The position numbers and the translations under genes were made by a program. From contig NZ_CP130713.1 of the NCBI RefSeq assembly GCF_030553055.1, positions 7,316,001-7,380,000 on the forward strand: DNA of 64,000 nt, in the 5' to 3' direction. How positions within the stretch are numbered: position 1 is the stretch's first letter; the number at the start of each line of letters is the position of its first letter. The notes beneath the pieces are model-generated. The model worked only from the letters and a program-made list of their open reading frames with translations. It ran no database searches and had not been told where the DNA came from. Below, piece after piece: positions 26,440 to 35,568 of the stretch. The stretch is from Streptomyces sp. XD-27 (GTDB lineage Bacteria; Actinomycetota; Actinomycetes; Streptomycetales; Streptomycetaceae).

Positions 26440-28032
26440 GTGAGACGTACAGCAATCTTCGGCGCCACCGGTGGCGTCGTGACCGGCGTCCTCATAGCCG
26501 GGGCGCTGGCCGCGCCCACGGCCAGCGCCGGCCAGCGCACGCCCGGCGGCGACGCCGAGGCCCGCGGTGTGAAGATCGCGGCGGCCCGTGCCGCCAAGGC
26601 GGGCATCGACTGGCAGGACTGCCCGAAGGACTGGGGGCTGGACAAGCCGATCCAGTGCGGCTTCGTCAGCGTCCCGCTGGACTACGCCAAGCCGAACGGC
26701 CGCAAGATCAAGATCGCCGTCGACCGGATCGGCAACACCGGCACGGCCGACGAGCGCCAGGGCTCGGTCCTGTACAACCCGGGCGGACCGGGCGGTTCGG
26801 GTATGCGCTTCCCCAAGCGCGTCACCACCAAGAACCCGCTGTGGGCCAAGACCGCGAAGGCGTACGACTTCGTCGGCTTCGACCCGCGCGGTGTGGGCCA
26901 CTCGACCCCCATCTCCTGCGTCGACCCGCAGGAGTTCGTCAAGGGCCCCAAGCTCGACCCGGTACCGGACAGCGAGGCCGACAAGCGCGTCCAGCGCAAG
27001 CTCGCCAAGGACTACGCGGCAGGCTGCAAGGCGCGCAGCGGCTGGATGCTGCCGCACATGACCACGCCGAACACCGCCCGCGACATCGACGTCATCCGCG
27101 CCGCGCTCGGTGAGAAGAAGCTCAACTACATCGGCGTGTCCTACGGCACCTACATCGGCGGCGTCTACGCCACGCTCTTCCCGACGCACGTGCGCCGGAT
27201 GATCGTGGACAGCGTCGTCAACCCCGCGCAGGAGAAGATCTGGTACCAGGCCAACCTGGACCAGGACGTGGCCTTCGAGATGCGTTGGGACGACTGGAAG
27301 AAGTGGGTGGCCAAGTACGACGCGGCCTACCACATCGGCGACACGCCCGAGAAGGTCCAGAAGCAGTGGGAGACGCTGCGCGCCACCGCCAAGAAGAAGC
27401 CGATCGGCGGCAAGGTGGGCCCCGCCGAGCTGCTCGCCTTCTTCCAGAGCGCCCCGTACTACGACGGTGCGTGGACCGAGGTCGCCCAGGCGTGGAGCGC
27501 CTACCTCGCCGGTGACGAGAAGCCGCTGATCGAGGCCGCCGCGCCGGACATGTCCGACACGGCGGGCAACATCGCGTCGGAGAACAGCAACGCCGTCTAC
27601 ACCGCGGTGGAGTGCGCCGACGCCAAGTGGCCGACCAGCTGGAGCAGGTGGAACCGGGACAACACCCGTCTCCACAAGGACTACCCGTTCCTGACCTGGT
27701 CCAACGCCTGGATGAACCTGCCGTGCGCCACCTGGGGAGCCCCGCAGCAGACCCCGCTCAAGGTCGGCGCCGACAAGGGCCTGCCGCCGGTGCTCATCGT
27801 GCAGTCCGAGCGTGACGCCGCCACTCCGTACGAAGGGGCCGTCGAACTGCACAAGCGCCTCAAGGGCTCGCGCCTGATCACGGAGAAGGACGCCGGTTCG
27901 CACGGCGTCACCACCGAGATCAACCCGTGCATCAACGACCGGGTGGACAGCTACCTGCTCAAGGGCAAGGTCGACGCCAAGGACGTGACGTGCGCCCCGC
28001 ACGCCACGCCCAAGCCGGAGGCCAAGAAGTAA
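26440..28032 (+). CDS. Secreted tripeptidyl aminopeptidase-type alpha/beta hydrolase
   Basis: A 530-residue exported serine hydrolase from a GTG start (CAGGGGGAG upstream). A signal peptide (RRTAIFGATGG to about ASAG) is followed by a TAP-like hydrolase: oxyanion loop LYNPGGPGGSG, GFDPRGVGHS, nucleophile elbow GVSYGTYIGG, and in the C-terminal TAP-like domain the Asp in VQSERDAATP and His in GSHGV. Several Cys pairs suggest disulfides. It removes N-terminal tripeptides outside the cell, as in the Tap/SlpD/SlpE group. A strong stem-loop follows 19 nt after the stop. Confidence 0.9.
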   Translation: MRRTAIFGATGGVVTGVLIAGALAAPTASAGQRTPGGDAEARGVKIAAARAAKAGIDWQDCPKDWGLDKPIQCGFVSVPLDYAKPNGRKIKIAVDRIGNTGTADERQGSVLYNPGGPGGSGMRFPKRVTTKNPLWAKTAKAYDFVGFDPRGVGHSTPISCVDPQEFVKGPKLDPVPDSEADKRVQRKLAKDYAAGCKARSGWMLPHMTTPNTARDIDVIRAALGEKKLNYIGVSYGTYIGGVYATLFPTHVRRMIVDSVVNPAQEKIWYQANLDQDVAFEMRWDDWKKWVAKYDAAYHIGDTPEKVQKQWETLRATAKKKPIGGKVGPAELLAFFQSAPYYDGAWTEVAQAWSAYLAGDEKPLIEAAAPDMSDTAGNIASENSNAVYTAVECADAKWPTSWSRWNRDNTRLHKDYPFLTWSNAWMNLPCATWGAPQQTPLKVGADKGLPPVLIVQSERDAATPYEGAVELHKRLKGSRLITEKDAGSHGVTTEINPCINDRVDSYLLKGKVDAKDVTCAPHATPKPEAKK

Positions 28033-28051
28033 CCACCGCTCACCGCACCAC

Positions 28052-28089
28052 GCCGCGCCCCGCTTCCGGATCCCGGAGCGGGGCGCGGC
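28052..28089 (+). terminator. 13-bp stem-loop after the tripeptidyl aminopeptidase gene
   Basis: GCCGCGCCCCGCT and its exact complement flank a 12-nt loop, starting 19 nt past the stop. No U-tract. It also lies between convergent genes and may act in both directions. Confidence 0.8.
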
Positions 28090-28134
28090 ACGTCGCCAGC
28101 CGGACGCGCCAGCCGGACCCGCCGGGCGGACGGG

Positions 28135-28962
28135 TCAGCCGAACGCGTCCGCGAAGGCGGCCCTCGTCGGCGAATCCGTACGGCGGTCCAGCACCGCGAA
28201 CACCACCCGCTCGAAGCGCCCCGCGAACCGCCCCGCCCCGGTCAGCTCACCGGCGAACGCCGCCGCCACCTGGGCCGGATCGTTCTGGAACACCCCGCAC
28301 CCCCACGCCCCGAGCACCAGCGCCCGGTAGCCGTGCGCGGCCGCGACGTCCAGCACCCGCCCGGCGCGCGACGCCAGCACCGCCGGGATCCGCGCCACCG
28401 CCGCCGGGTCCCGCCGGGCGATGACCCCCGCGTTCGGCGCGGGCGAGGTGAGGAAGCCCACCGTGTACGGAGCGGCCAGCAGCTCGCCCCGGTCGTCCCG
28501 GAAGACCGGCACGGCGGGGGAGTGGATCACCCGGTCGCTGTAGAACGGGCTGGGGTCCGCGCGGTGCGCGGCGTAGAACTCCGGCACCTGGCGCAGGCAC
28601 GTGTACAGCGCCGAGGACCGGCACAGCGCCTCCTCCTGCGCCTGCGCGCCGTTGAGGAACCCGCCGCCCGGATTGCGGGCCGACGCGAAGTTGAGCACGC
28701 CGACCGTCCCGGAGACCTCCCGCACCAGCCTGCGCGCGGCCGCCAGACTGCTCTCCGCCGTCACCTCGAAGGCCGTGGCACGGGCCGGGGCGGCCGGCTC
28801 GTACGCCACAGGACCCGGACCGTACCCCCGGGTCCCCGCCCTCGCCGCGGCGACGGTCTCGGCGATCACGACCTCGCCGCCGCCCGGCGCGGTGTAGCGC
28901 CCGGCCGCCACGATCCCCTCGGTCTCCTTCGCGATCTGCCGCAGTCGCGCGCTCATCCCCAT
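28135..28962 (-). CDS. TIGR02452/microbial PARG-like poly(ADP-ribose) glycohydrolase
   Basis: A 275-residue macrodomain-type protein. The PARG signature is visible: NFASARNPGGGFLNGAQAQEE, that is GGG-x6-QEE with the catalytic Glu pair. It is followed by CRSSALYTCL, and by VLGAWGCGVFQNDP near the C-terminus, which is characteristic of TIGR02452 proteins. It would remove ADP-ribose polymers from proteins or nucleic acids. Nothing nearby is an obvious ADP-ribosyltransferase. Start ATG at 28962; a second ATG two codons later is possible. Confidence 0.85.
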   Translation of the reverse strand: MGMSARLRQIAKETEGIVAAGRYTAPGGGEVVIAETVAAARAGTRGYGPGPVAYEPAAPARATAFEVTAESSLAAARRLVREVSGTVGVLNFASARNPGGGFLNGAQAQEEALCRSSALYTCLRQVPEFYAAHRADPSPFYSDRVIHSPAVPVFRDDRGELLAAPYTVGFLTSPAPNAGVIARRDPAAVARIPAVLASRAGRVLDVAAAHGYRALVLGAWGCGVFQNDPAQVAAAFAGELTGAGRFAGRFERVVFAVLDRRTDSPTRAAFADAFG

Positions 28963-29028
28963 ACCCCCGTATCGTCCCTCATCAGGGAATGTCCCTCTTT
29001 CACGGCCCCGAGGCTACGTGGGCGATGA

Positions 29029-30093
29029 TCACCGCGCGACGGAATAACCGTGCCCGGCCAGCCAGGCGTCCTCCGCCGCGTAGTCGAAGAGGTCCAGGTG
29101 CGGGTCGTACGCCTTCGCCATCTCGGGGAACGCCGCGCGCCAGTCCGGCTCCTCGGCCAGCCGTCGGGCGAGCCCCTCGGCCGTCTCCGGCAGGGACGCG
29201 GCGTAGTCGGTCACCGGCCGGTAGCCCAGCTCGCGCTCCGCCGCCGACATGTCGCACACCACCGGCCGGGCGGCGCTCCACGGGGTCTGCCCCACCGGGC
29301 CCGTCTCCGGCGCGCCGTCCATCAGCACCAGCTCGCTCTCCGGGGCGCCCAGGGCCGCGTCCACCGCCGCCGAGATCTCCGCCACGGTGGGCGCCTGTGG
29401 ATCGGCCGCGTTCAGCACCCGTGAACCCGGTCGCCGCGCCGCCAGCCGCACCAGCTCCGCGATGTTGGCGACATGCACCGGATGGAACCTGCTCTCGCCG
29501 CGGTGGGCCAGGATCCGCGTCCGCCGGCCGTCCACGACCCGCTTGACGAAGTGCAGCTCGCGCGGTGTCCGGCTGTGCGGGCCGTGGATCGCCCCCGCCC
29601 GCAGCAGTGTCGCCGGCAACCGGCCGTCCGTCAGCAGCTCCCGCTCCAGTGCCGCCTTGCGGGTGGCGTAGGTCCCCTCACCCGGCTCGACCGTCGGCTG
29701 CGACTCGGGGATCGGCACCGGGTACGCGGGGGACCCGTCCGGCTCGTTCTGGGTGTCGAGACTGCGGCCCTGCCCGTCCTCGTACACCGCGACGCTGGAG
29801 ATCACGACGGCCGACCCGATCCGGTCCGCCAGTCCGAGCAGCTGCCGCGCCTCGTCGCGCCCGTACGCGACGCAGTCCACCAGGACGTCGCAGCCCTCCC
29901 CGAGGGCGTCCGCCAGGGCCGCGTCGTCCGCGCGGTCCAGCCGCACCGCCCGAACCTCCGCGGGCCAGCTCGCGTCGCGGCCACCGCCGCGCGACGCCGC
30001 CCGCACCTGGAATCCGTCCGCCGCCAAGGCGCGGACGGTCGCCCGCCCGACCTGGCCCGTCGCCCCGATCACGAATGCGCTCTGCTGAGTCAT
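29029..30093 (-). CDS. NAD-dependent epimerase/dehydratase family protein
   Basis: A 354-residue extended-SDR. The N-terminal GATGQVGRA motif binds NAD(P); VISSVAVYEDGQG carries the Ser and the active-site-like region, and GTYATRKAALERELL the Tyr-x3-Lys (YATRK). LRAGAIHGPHSRTPRE and FHPVHVANIAELV are typical of nucleotide-sugar epimerase relatives. The substrate is unknown. It stands alone between convergent/tandem genes with no operon partner. Confidence 0.85.
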   Translation of the reverse strand: MTQQSAFVIGATGQVGRATVRALAADGFQVRAASRGGGRDASWPAEVRAVRLDRADDAALADALGEGCDVLVDCVAYGRDEARQLLGLADRIGSAVVISSVAVYEDGQGRSLDTQNEPDGSPAYPVPIPESQPTVEPGEGTYATRKAALERELLTDGRLPATLLRAGAIHGPHSRTPRELHFVKRVVDGRRTRILAHRGESRFHPVHVANIAELVRLAARRPGSRVLNAADPQAPTVAEISAAVDAALGAPESELVLMDGAPETGPVGQTPWSAARPVVCDMSAAERELGYRPVTDYAASLPETAEGLARRLAEEPDWRAAFPEMAKAYDPHLDLFDYAAEDAWLAGHGYSVAR

Positions 30094-30181
30094 GCCGGGG
30101 ACGCTACGGCGCGCCGTGCCGTACGTCTCGCCGGGTTCGCCCTGCGCTGATCTGCTGTCAGCGAAGAGGACCGAACGGCCC

Positions 30182-30346
30182 TCAGTTCCGGGTCACGAGC
30201 ACCCCGAGTGTCAGCAGCCCCAGCACCACCCAGGTGAACCAGAGCCAGCCGCTGCTGCCCAGGGTCACGGTGTACGCGGTCACCACGACCAGGCTCCCCA
30301 CCGTGAACCCCGCCATCGCCTTCGTCGATCCGGGCATTCCGGGCAT
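30182..30346 (-). CDS. Small two-helix membrane protein (54 residues)
   Basis: A 54-residue protein with GAGGAGG at good distance before the ATG. After a short N-terminus (MPGMPGSTKAMAG) come two hydrophobic segments, FTVGSLVVVTAYTVTL and WLWFTWVVLGLLTLGVLV, ending VTRN. It lies downstream of the CtaG-like gene on the same strand. Its position suggests a small subunit or assembly partner of a respiratory complex, but that is only inference. Confidence 0.7.
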   Translation of the reverse strand: MPGMPGSTKAMAGFTVGSLVVVTAYTVTLGSSGWLWFTWVVLGLLTLGVLVTRN

Positions 30347-30474
30347 CCCCGCAACCTCCTCAACGAGGCCCGGCGGCGCCCCGCCCGGACCACGGTTCAG
30401 GAGACCATCGTCCCCCGCCGGGCCCCGCACCGCTACGGCGAGTGCGTCGAGATCACGTCCGATCCGGATGCGGC

Positions 30475-31437
30475 TCAGCGGCCGCTGCGGGCCTGGAGCG
30501 AGGCGAGGTAGGCGTTGTAGGCCTCCAGCTCGCGGTCGCCGTCGCGGTCCGCCACCCGGTCCTTGCGCCGCGCCTGGCGCTGCTCGGACCGGTACCACTG
30601 GTAGACCAGCGCCAGCAGCACGACCACCGACGGGATCTCGCTGAACGCCCACGCGATGCCGCCCGCCGCGTTCTGGTCGGACAGCGCGTCGATCCCGAGC
30701 GACGCCGGCGGGTTCTTGTACGTGTCGATCATGGGCTCCGACGCCATCATCAGCGCGATCCCGAAGAACGCGTGGAACGGCATGCCCGCGAACAGCTCCA
30801 GCATCCGCATCACATAGCCGGGCCGGTGCGGCCCCGGGTCCACGCCCATGATCGGCCAGAAGAAGACCAGGCCCACGGCGAGGAAGTGCACCATCATCCC
30901 GATGTGCCCGGCCTTGCTGCCCATGAGCGTGGAGAACAGCGGGGTGAAGTACAGCGCGTACAGGCTCGCGATGAACAGCGGGATCGTGAACGCCGGGTGC
31001 GTGACGATCCGCATGTACCGGCTGTGCAGCAGCGCGACCAGCAGCTCCCGCGGCCCCTTGCGGCCCCGCCCGGCCGCCGGCAGCGCCCGCAGCGTCAGCG
31101 TCACCGGGGCGCCCAGCAGGAGCAGGATCGGCGACAGCATGCTGATCACCATGTGCTGCACCATGTGCACGCTGAACATGACCATGCCGTAGTCGTTGAG
31201 CTTGGTGCACATCACCAGCGCGACCGACAGCACACCCGTGACGAACGCGACGGTACGCGCCACCGGCCAGGCGTCACCGCGCCGCCGCAGCCGGAGCACG
31301 CCCCAGCCGTACAGCACGATCCCGAGCGAGCAGCTGATCAGGAAGAACGGTTCCCCGCTGAACTCCAGCCCTCGCGACAGCGTGAACGGCGGCAGATCCA
31401 TCATCATGCCGTGCCCACCGTGGCCGCCGTGTTCCAT
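30475..31437 (-). CDS. CtaG-like cytochrome c oxidase assembly membrane protein
   Basis: A 320-residue protein with about seven to eight membrane helices of the caa3_CtaG family. A His-rich N-terminus (MEHGGHGGHGMMMD), HMVQHMVISMLSPILLLLGAP with the family HxxQH motif, THPAF and HFLAVGLVFFWPIMGVDP match actinobacterial members thought to deliver copper to cytochrome oxidase. The ATG at 31437 (AGGAGAG upstream) was chosen over one 7 codons earlier. The cytoplasmic tail is charged. Confidence 0.88.
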   Translation of the reverse strand: MEHGGHGGHGMMMDLPPFTLSRGLEFSGEPFFLISCSLGIVLYGWGVLRLRRRGDAWPVARTVAFVTGVLSVALVMCTKLNDYGMVMFSVHMVQHMVISMLSPILLLLGAPVTLTLRALPAAGRGRKGPRELLVALLHSRYMRIVTHPAFTIPLFIASLYALYFTPLFSTLMGSKAGHIGMMVHFLAVGLVFFWPIMGVDPGPHRPGYVMRMLELFAGMPFHAFFGIALMMASEPMIDTYKNPPASLGIDALSDQNAAGGIAWAFSEIPSVVVLLALVYQWYRSEQRQARRKDRVADRDGDRELEAYNAYLASLQARSGR

Positions 31438-31531
31438 CCGCTCTCTCCTGTTTCGCACCAGTGCGTCCGCACCAGACTAGAACCGCCCCCGGCCATAGCT
31501 GTGGCCGGGGGCGGTTCCGCGCGCACTCAGC

Positions 31532-32557
31532 TCACAGCACGCACTCGGACTCGGCGTACCGCTCCACTGGCACCGTCTTGAGTGTCTCGACCGCCTCGGC
31601 CAGCGGCACCAGCGTGATGTCCGTGCCGCGCAGCGCCGTCATCATCCCGAACGCGCCCTGGTGCGCGGCCTCCACCGCGTGCCAGCCGAACCGGGTGGCC
31701 AGCACCCGGTCGTACGCCGTCGGGGTGCCGCCGCGCTGCACATGGCCCAGGATGACCGGCCGCGCCTCCTTGCCCAGGCGGCGCTCCAGCTCGACCGACA
31801 GCTGCCGGGCCACGCCCGCGAACCGCTCGTGGCCGTAGACGTCCTTGCCGCCGGTGTCGAACTCCATGGAGCCCGCCCGCGGCTTGGCGCCCTCCGCGGC
31901 GACCACGATCGCGAACTTCTTGCCCGCCGCGAAGCGCCGCCCGACCACCTCGGTCAGCTCGTCGATGTCGAAGGGGCGCTCGGGCACCACGATGGCGTGC
32001 GCGCCCGCCGCCATGCCCGAGTGCAGCGCGATCCAGCCGGTGTGCCGCCCCATGACCTCCACGATCAGCACCCGCTGGTGGGACTCGGCGGTCGTCTTGA
32101 GCCGGTCCAGCGCCTCGGTCGCGACCCCGACGGCCGTGTCGAAACCGAACGTCACATCGGTGGCGGCGATGTCGTTGTCGATGGTCTTGGGGACGCCGAC
32201 GATCGGCAGCCCGGCGTCCGACAGCAGCCGGGCGGCCTTGAGGGTGCCCTCGCCGCCGATCGGGATGACGGCGTCGAGGCCGAGCTCGGCGACATGCCCC
32301 CTGGCCCGCTCGACCCCGTCCCGCAGATGCGCCGGCTGGACCCGGGACGAGCCCAGGACGGTGCCGCCGAGCGCCAGGATGCCGTTCACCGCGTCGAGGT
32401 CGAGCTTGCGGTAGTCGCACTCCAGCAAGCCCTTCCACCCGTCGTGGAAGCCGATGACGTCGTCGCCGTGGTCGACGACGGCGCGGTGCACGACCGACCT
32501 GATGACGGCGTTCAGACCGGGGCAGTCGCCGCCGGATGTGAGGACACCAATGCGCAT
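31532..32557 (-). CDS. pfkA: 6-phosphofructokinase (ATP-type by active-site residue)
   Basis: A 341-residue PFK. Substrate and catalytic motifs: LTSGGDCPGLNA, IGGEGTLKAA, PKTIDNDIAATD with the catalytic Asp, VEVMGRHTGW and LGHVQRGG. At the site that separates ATP- from PPi-dependent enzymes it has Gly (GGEGT), so ATP is expected, yet it keeps the Lys in PKTIDND usual in PPi enzymes; the same mixed pattern is known from S. coelicolor PFK. It makes fructose 1,6-bisphosphate. Monocistronic by context. Confidence 0.96.
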   Translation of the reverse strand: MRIGVLTSGGDCPGLNAVIRSVVHRAVVDHGDDVIGFHDGWKGLLECDYRKLDLDAVNGILALGGTVLGSSRVQPAHLRDGVERARGHVAELGLDAVIPIGGEGTLKAARLLSDAGLPIVGVPKTIDNDIAATDVTFGFDTAVGVATEALDRLKTTAESHQRVLIVEVMGRHTGWIALHSGMAAGAHAIVVPERPFDIDELTEVVGRRFAAGKKFAIVVAAEGAKPRAGSMEFDTGGKDVYGHERFAGVARQLSVELERRLGKEARPVILGHVQRGGTPTAYDRVLATRFGWHAVEAAHQGAFGMMTALRGTDITLVPLAEAVETLKTVPVERYAESECVL

Positions 32558-32703
32558 GTGTTCGGGTACCTCTGCAACTCAACCAGGTGTGCCCGGACCA
32601 CGTCGTCCGGTCGGAATCCCGGCCACCCTAAACCAGCCCGTCCGGCCTTCGAGAACGATGCCCGAGTGCTGGACGGGCCCGCGTCATGCCCCCCCGGGGG
32701 GCG

Positions 32704-33438
32704 TCAGGCCGAAGCCTGCGTCGCCGCGGCGATCCGCTCCGCGCGCAGCGCGTCGTACCACTGGTCGTTGACCGGCGGCAGCGCGTTCACGTCCAGCGCC
32801 AGCTTCAGCAGCAGGTCCGCGATCAGCGGGTTGCGGGCCAGCACGGGACCGTGCATGTACGTGCCGAAGACGGTGTCGTTGTACGCGCCCTCGTAGCCGT
32901 CGCCCGTGCCGTTGCCGTTGCCGAACCGCACCCGCGCGAACGGCCGCGCGGTCGGGCCCAGGTGGGTGACGCCCTGGTGGTTCTCGAAGCCGGTCAGCGG
33001 CGGCAGGCCGAGCCGCTCGTCGATGTCGGCCAGGACGTCGCCGACACACCGGGCGCCCTCGCCGCGGGTGCTGACCACGTCCAGCAGGCCGAGCCCCTGC
33101 TCCCGCTGGCCCAGGTCGTTGATGAACTCGTGGCCCAGGATCTGGTAGCCGGCGCACACCGAGAAGACGATGGCGCCGTTGGCCACCGCCCGGTTCAGCC
33201 CGCCGTCGCGCCGCAGCCGCTCGGCCGCCAGCCGCTGCGGCCGGTCCTCGCCGCCGCCGACCAGATAGATGTCCCCGGAGGTGGGGATCTGCTGGTCGGA
33301 GCGGACGTCGACGCGGGAGACGTCCAGGCCGCGCTGGCGGGCCCGGCGCTCCACGACCAGCACATTGCCCTGGTCTCCGTACGTGCTCAGCAGGTCGGGG
33401 TAGACCCACACCAGGCGCAGACTGCCGTTCTGGCTCAT
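32704..33438 (-). CDS. gatD: Lipid II isoglutaminyl synthase, glutaminase subunit
   Basis: A 244-residue class-I glutamine amidotransferase of the CobB/GATase_3 type. The nucleophile Cys95 is in IVFSVCAGYQILG; LVGGGEDRPQ and TYMHGPVLARNP supply the rest of the active site including His. GatD feeds ammonia to MurT, which amidates the D-Glu of lipid II. It follows murT by 49 nt, the standard actinobacterial murT-gatD order. Confidence 0.95.
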   Translation of the reverse strand: MSQNGSLRLVWVYPDLLSTYGDQGNVLVVERRARQRGLDVSRVDVRSDQQIPTSGDIYLVGGGEDRPQRLAAERLRRDGGLNRAVANGAIVFSVCAGYQILGHEFINDLGQREQGLGLLDVVSTRGEGARCVGDVLADIDERLGLPPLTGFENHQGVTHLGPTARPFARVRFGNGNGTGDGYEGAYNDTVFGTYMHGPVLARNPLIADLLLKLALDVNALPPVNDQWYDALRAERIAAATQASA

Positions 33439-33487
33439 GTTCGCAATCCTTCTCCGTACTGCGTACGGGCTCGTACTCGTACGGGGG

Positions 33488-34725
33488 TCAGTTGCCGACG
33501 CGGCGGCGCAGGTCCTGGAACGCGGTGTAGTTCGCGATGGTCTCGATGCGGCCCGGCGGGCACATCGCGACGGCCTCGTCCACGTTCTCGCACACCCGGA
33601 AGTCGAGCCCGGCGACCTCCAGCCGGACCGCGAGGTCGAGCTTGCGGTCACCGATGACGCAGATCGGGTGCCCGGCGAGCCGGGTGTAGTCCACGTCCCA
33701 CAGCCAGGAGGTGTCCGTGCCGTCCGCGCCGCGCGCGTTGACCGACAGGATCACGGGCGCGGGCGGCCCGTCGATCAGGGAGAACGTCTCCAGCCAGCCG
33801 GCCGGGTTCTTGGCCAGCAGCAGCCGCAGCTCGCGGTTGTTGAAGGTCACCACGTCGTACCGGCCGGCCACCGCCTGCACCTGGTACATCCGCTCCAGCG
33901 CCACCTGCGGCGGCACCCCGAAGACGGCGGCGACGGCGGCGGAGGTGGCGGCGTTCGCCTTGTTGGCGCGGCCCGGGAGCTGGAGGTGGATCGGCCACGC
34001 CGAGCCCTGCGGGTCCAGGACGTAGTCGCCGTTGAGCGCCCAGCTGGCCTGGGGGCGGCGGAAGCCGCACGCCTGGCAGCCCCAGTCGTTGCCCGGGCGG
34101 GACAGCACGCCGCCGCAGGACGGGCAGGACCAGGCGTCGTCCTTCCACTCCTGGCCGGCCCCGACCCAGACCACGTTGGGGGAGGAGGACGCGGCCCACA
34201 CGATCAGCGGGTCGTCCGCGTTGGCCACCACGACGGCCTTGGTGCCCGCCAGGCCCTCGCGCCACTTCTCGGCGAGCATGCGGGTCTCCGCGGCCCGGTC
34301 GAGCTGGTCGCGGGAGAGGTTCAGCAGCGCGATGCACTTGGGCTCGGTGTCCCGCGCCACCCCGGCGAGGTACTTCTCGTCGACCTCGATGACGCCGAAC
34401 CGGGCGTCGGAGCCCCGGCGAGCGCCGAGGTGATGCCGGCCGGCATGTTGGCGCCGAGCGCGTTGGAGACCACCGGGCCCGCGGCCCGCAGCGCCTCGGC
34501 GATCAGCCGGGTGGTGGTGGTCTTGCCGTTGGTCGCCGAGACCAGGGTCACGTCCAGGTGCTGGGCGAGTCGACCCAGCAGATCGGGGTCGAGCCTGAGG
34601 GCCACCTTGCCGCCGATCACCGAGCCGCTGCCGCGCCCCGCGGCCTTCGATACCGCTGCCGCGGCCTTTCCCGCCGTCACGGCCAACTTGGCCCGCGGCG
34701 ACAGCGGCGCCGAATTGCCTGCCAT
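33488..34725 (-). CDS. murT: Lipid II isoglutaminyl synthase, Mur-ligase subunit, with one-base frame break
   Basis: Two frames give a full MurT of about 412 residues. The first holds the P-loop VSATNGKTTTTRL; the second the Mur-ligase middle domain (NLSRDQLDR), the family-specific Cys4 zinc ribbon CPSCGGVL plus CQACG, and the DUF1727 C-terminal domain. The break falls after ITSALAG; adding a G to the G4 run (CCCC at 34413-34416, plus strand) restores GGSDARFGVIEVDEKY. Length is 3n+2. Because amidation of lipid II is normally important for growth, a true null is unlikely, so an assembly error is favoured. Confidence 0.92.
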
Positions 34726-34979
34726 CGTCCTAGATCCTCCTTGCGTCCAGCGCCGCGCCCTCCCCCTGGGCCGCGTGGATACGCCCCCTCCGTGCCCGTT
34801 GGCCTGTCGGGAGGCATCGGTCGTGGATCAGCCTATCGAGATCCGGCCGCCGACCCGAATCCCGCCACCCGCAGACCAGGGGCGGGGGCGCTGTGCCCCA
34901 CCCCGCGGCTCTTCGGGTGTGAAGAGGTACGACGGCCCGTGCGGGTTCCCTGCCGCCGGCGAACCGTACCCTTGCCGTC

Positions 34980-35540
34980 ATGCGAAACGGCACGATTCCC
35001 GGCAGCACCGGCGTCGTCCACCCGATGCGGCTGCTCGGCGATCCGGGCCTGCACGCACCGTGCACGGACGTCACGGCCTTCGACGCGACGCTCGCGGCGC
35101 TGGTCGAGGACATGTTCGCCACGATGTACGCGGCGCAGGGCGTGGGCCTGGCCGCGAACCAGATCGGGGTGAACCTGCGGGTCTTCGTCTACGACTGCCC
35201 CGACGACGAGGACCGGCGGCACCTGGGCCACATCGTCAACCCGCGGCTGGCCGAGGCCGACGGCGTCACCGTCACCGGACCGGAGGGCTGCCTGTCGCTG
35301 CCCGGCATCGAGGCCGCCACGCCCCGCTTCGACCGCGCGGTCGTGACGGGCGTCACGGTCACCGGGGAGCCGGTGCGGGTGGAGGGCACCGGGTTCTTCG
35401 CGCGCTGCCTCCAGCACGAGTGCGACCACCTCGACGGCGGCCTGTTCGTCGACCGCCTCTCCGGCCTGCGTCAGCGCCGCGCCCTGCGGGCGGCCCGCCG
35501 AGCCCCGTGGGCCCGCGCAGCCCCTCCGCCCGGAGACTGA
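34980..35540 (+). CDS. def: Peptide deformylase
   Basis: A 186-residue deformylase with all three motifs: GVGLAANQIG, EGCLSLPG (metal Cys) and QHECDHLDG (two metal His and catalytic Glu). It removes the N-formyl group from new proteins. Streptomyces carries several def paralogues; this one has a short basic, Ala/Pro-rich tail. The ribosome site is weak, so the start is likely but not certain. Monocistronic, convergent with the TetR gene. Confidence 0.94.
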   Translation: MRNGTIPGSTGVVHPMRLLGDPGLHAPCTDVTAFDATLAALVEDMFATMYAAQGVGLAANQIGVNLRVFVYDCPDDEDRRHLGHIVNPRLAEADGVTVTGPEGCLSLPGIEAATPRFDRAVVTGVTVTGEPVRVEGTGFFARCLQHECDHLDGGLFVDRLSGLRQRRALRAARRAPWARAAPPPGD

Positions 35541-35568
35541 CGAGCGCCCGGGAGCGGGCCGGGCCGCG

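Noticed and set aside
24985-28002. About 1000-codon open frame on the minus strand opposite ureG, ureD and the aminopeptidase gene
   Set aside because: Mirror frame of high-GC genes; low-complexity Arg/Ala/Gly/Val composition, no motif, and the plus-strand genes are unmistakable.
33488-34725. murT split into two separate proteins
   Set aside because: The P-loop and the Mur-ligase centre domain must be on one chain in this family, and a one-base repair gives the normal 412 residues.
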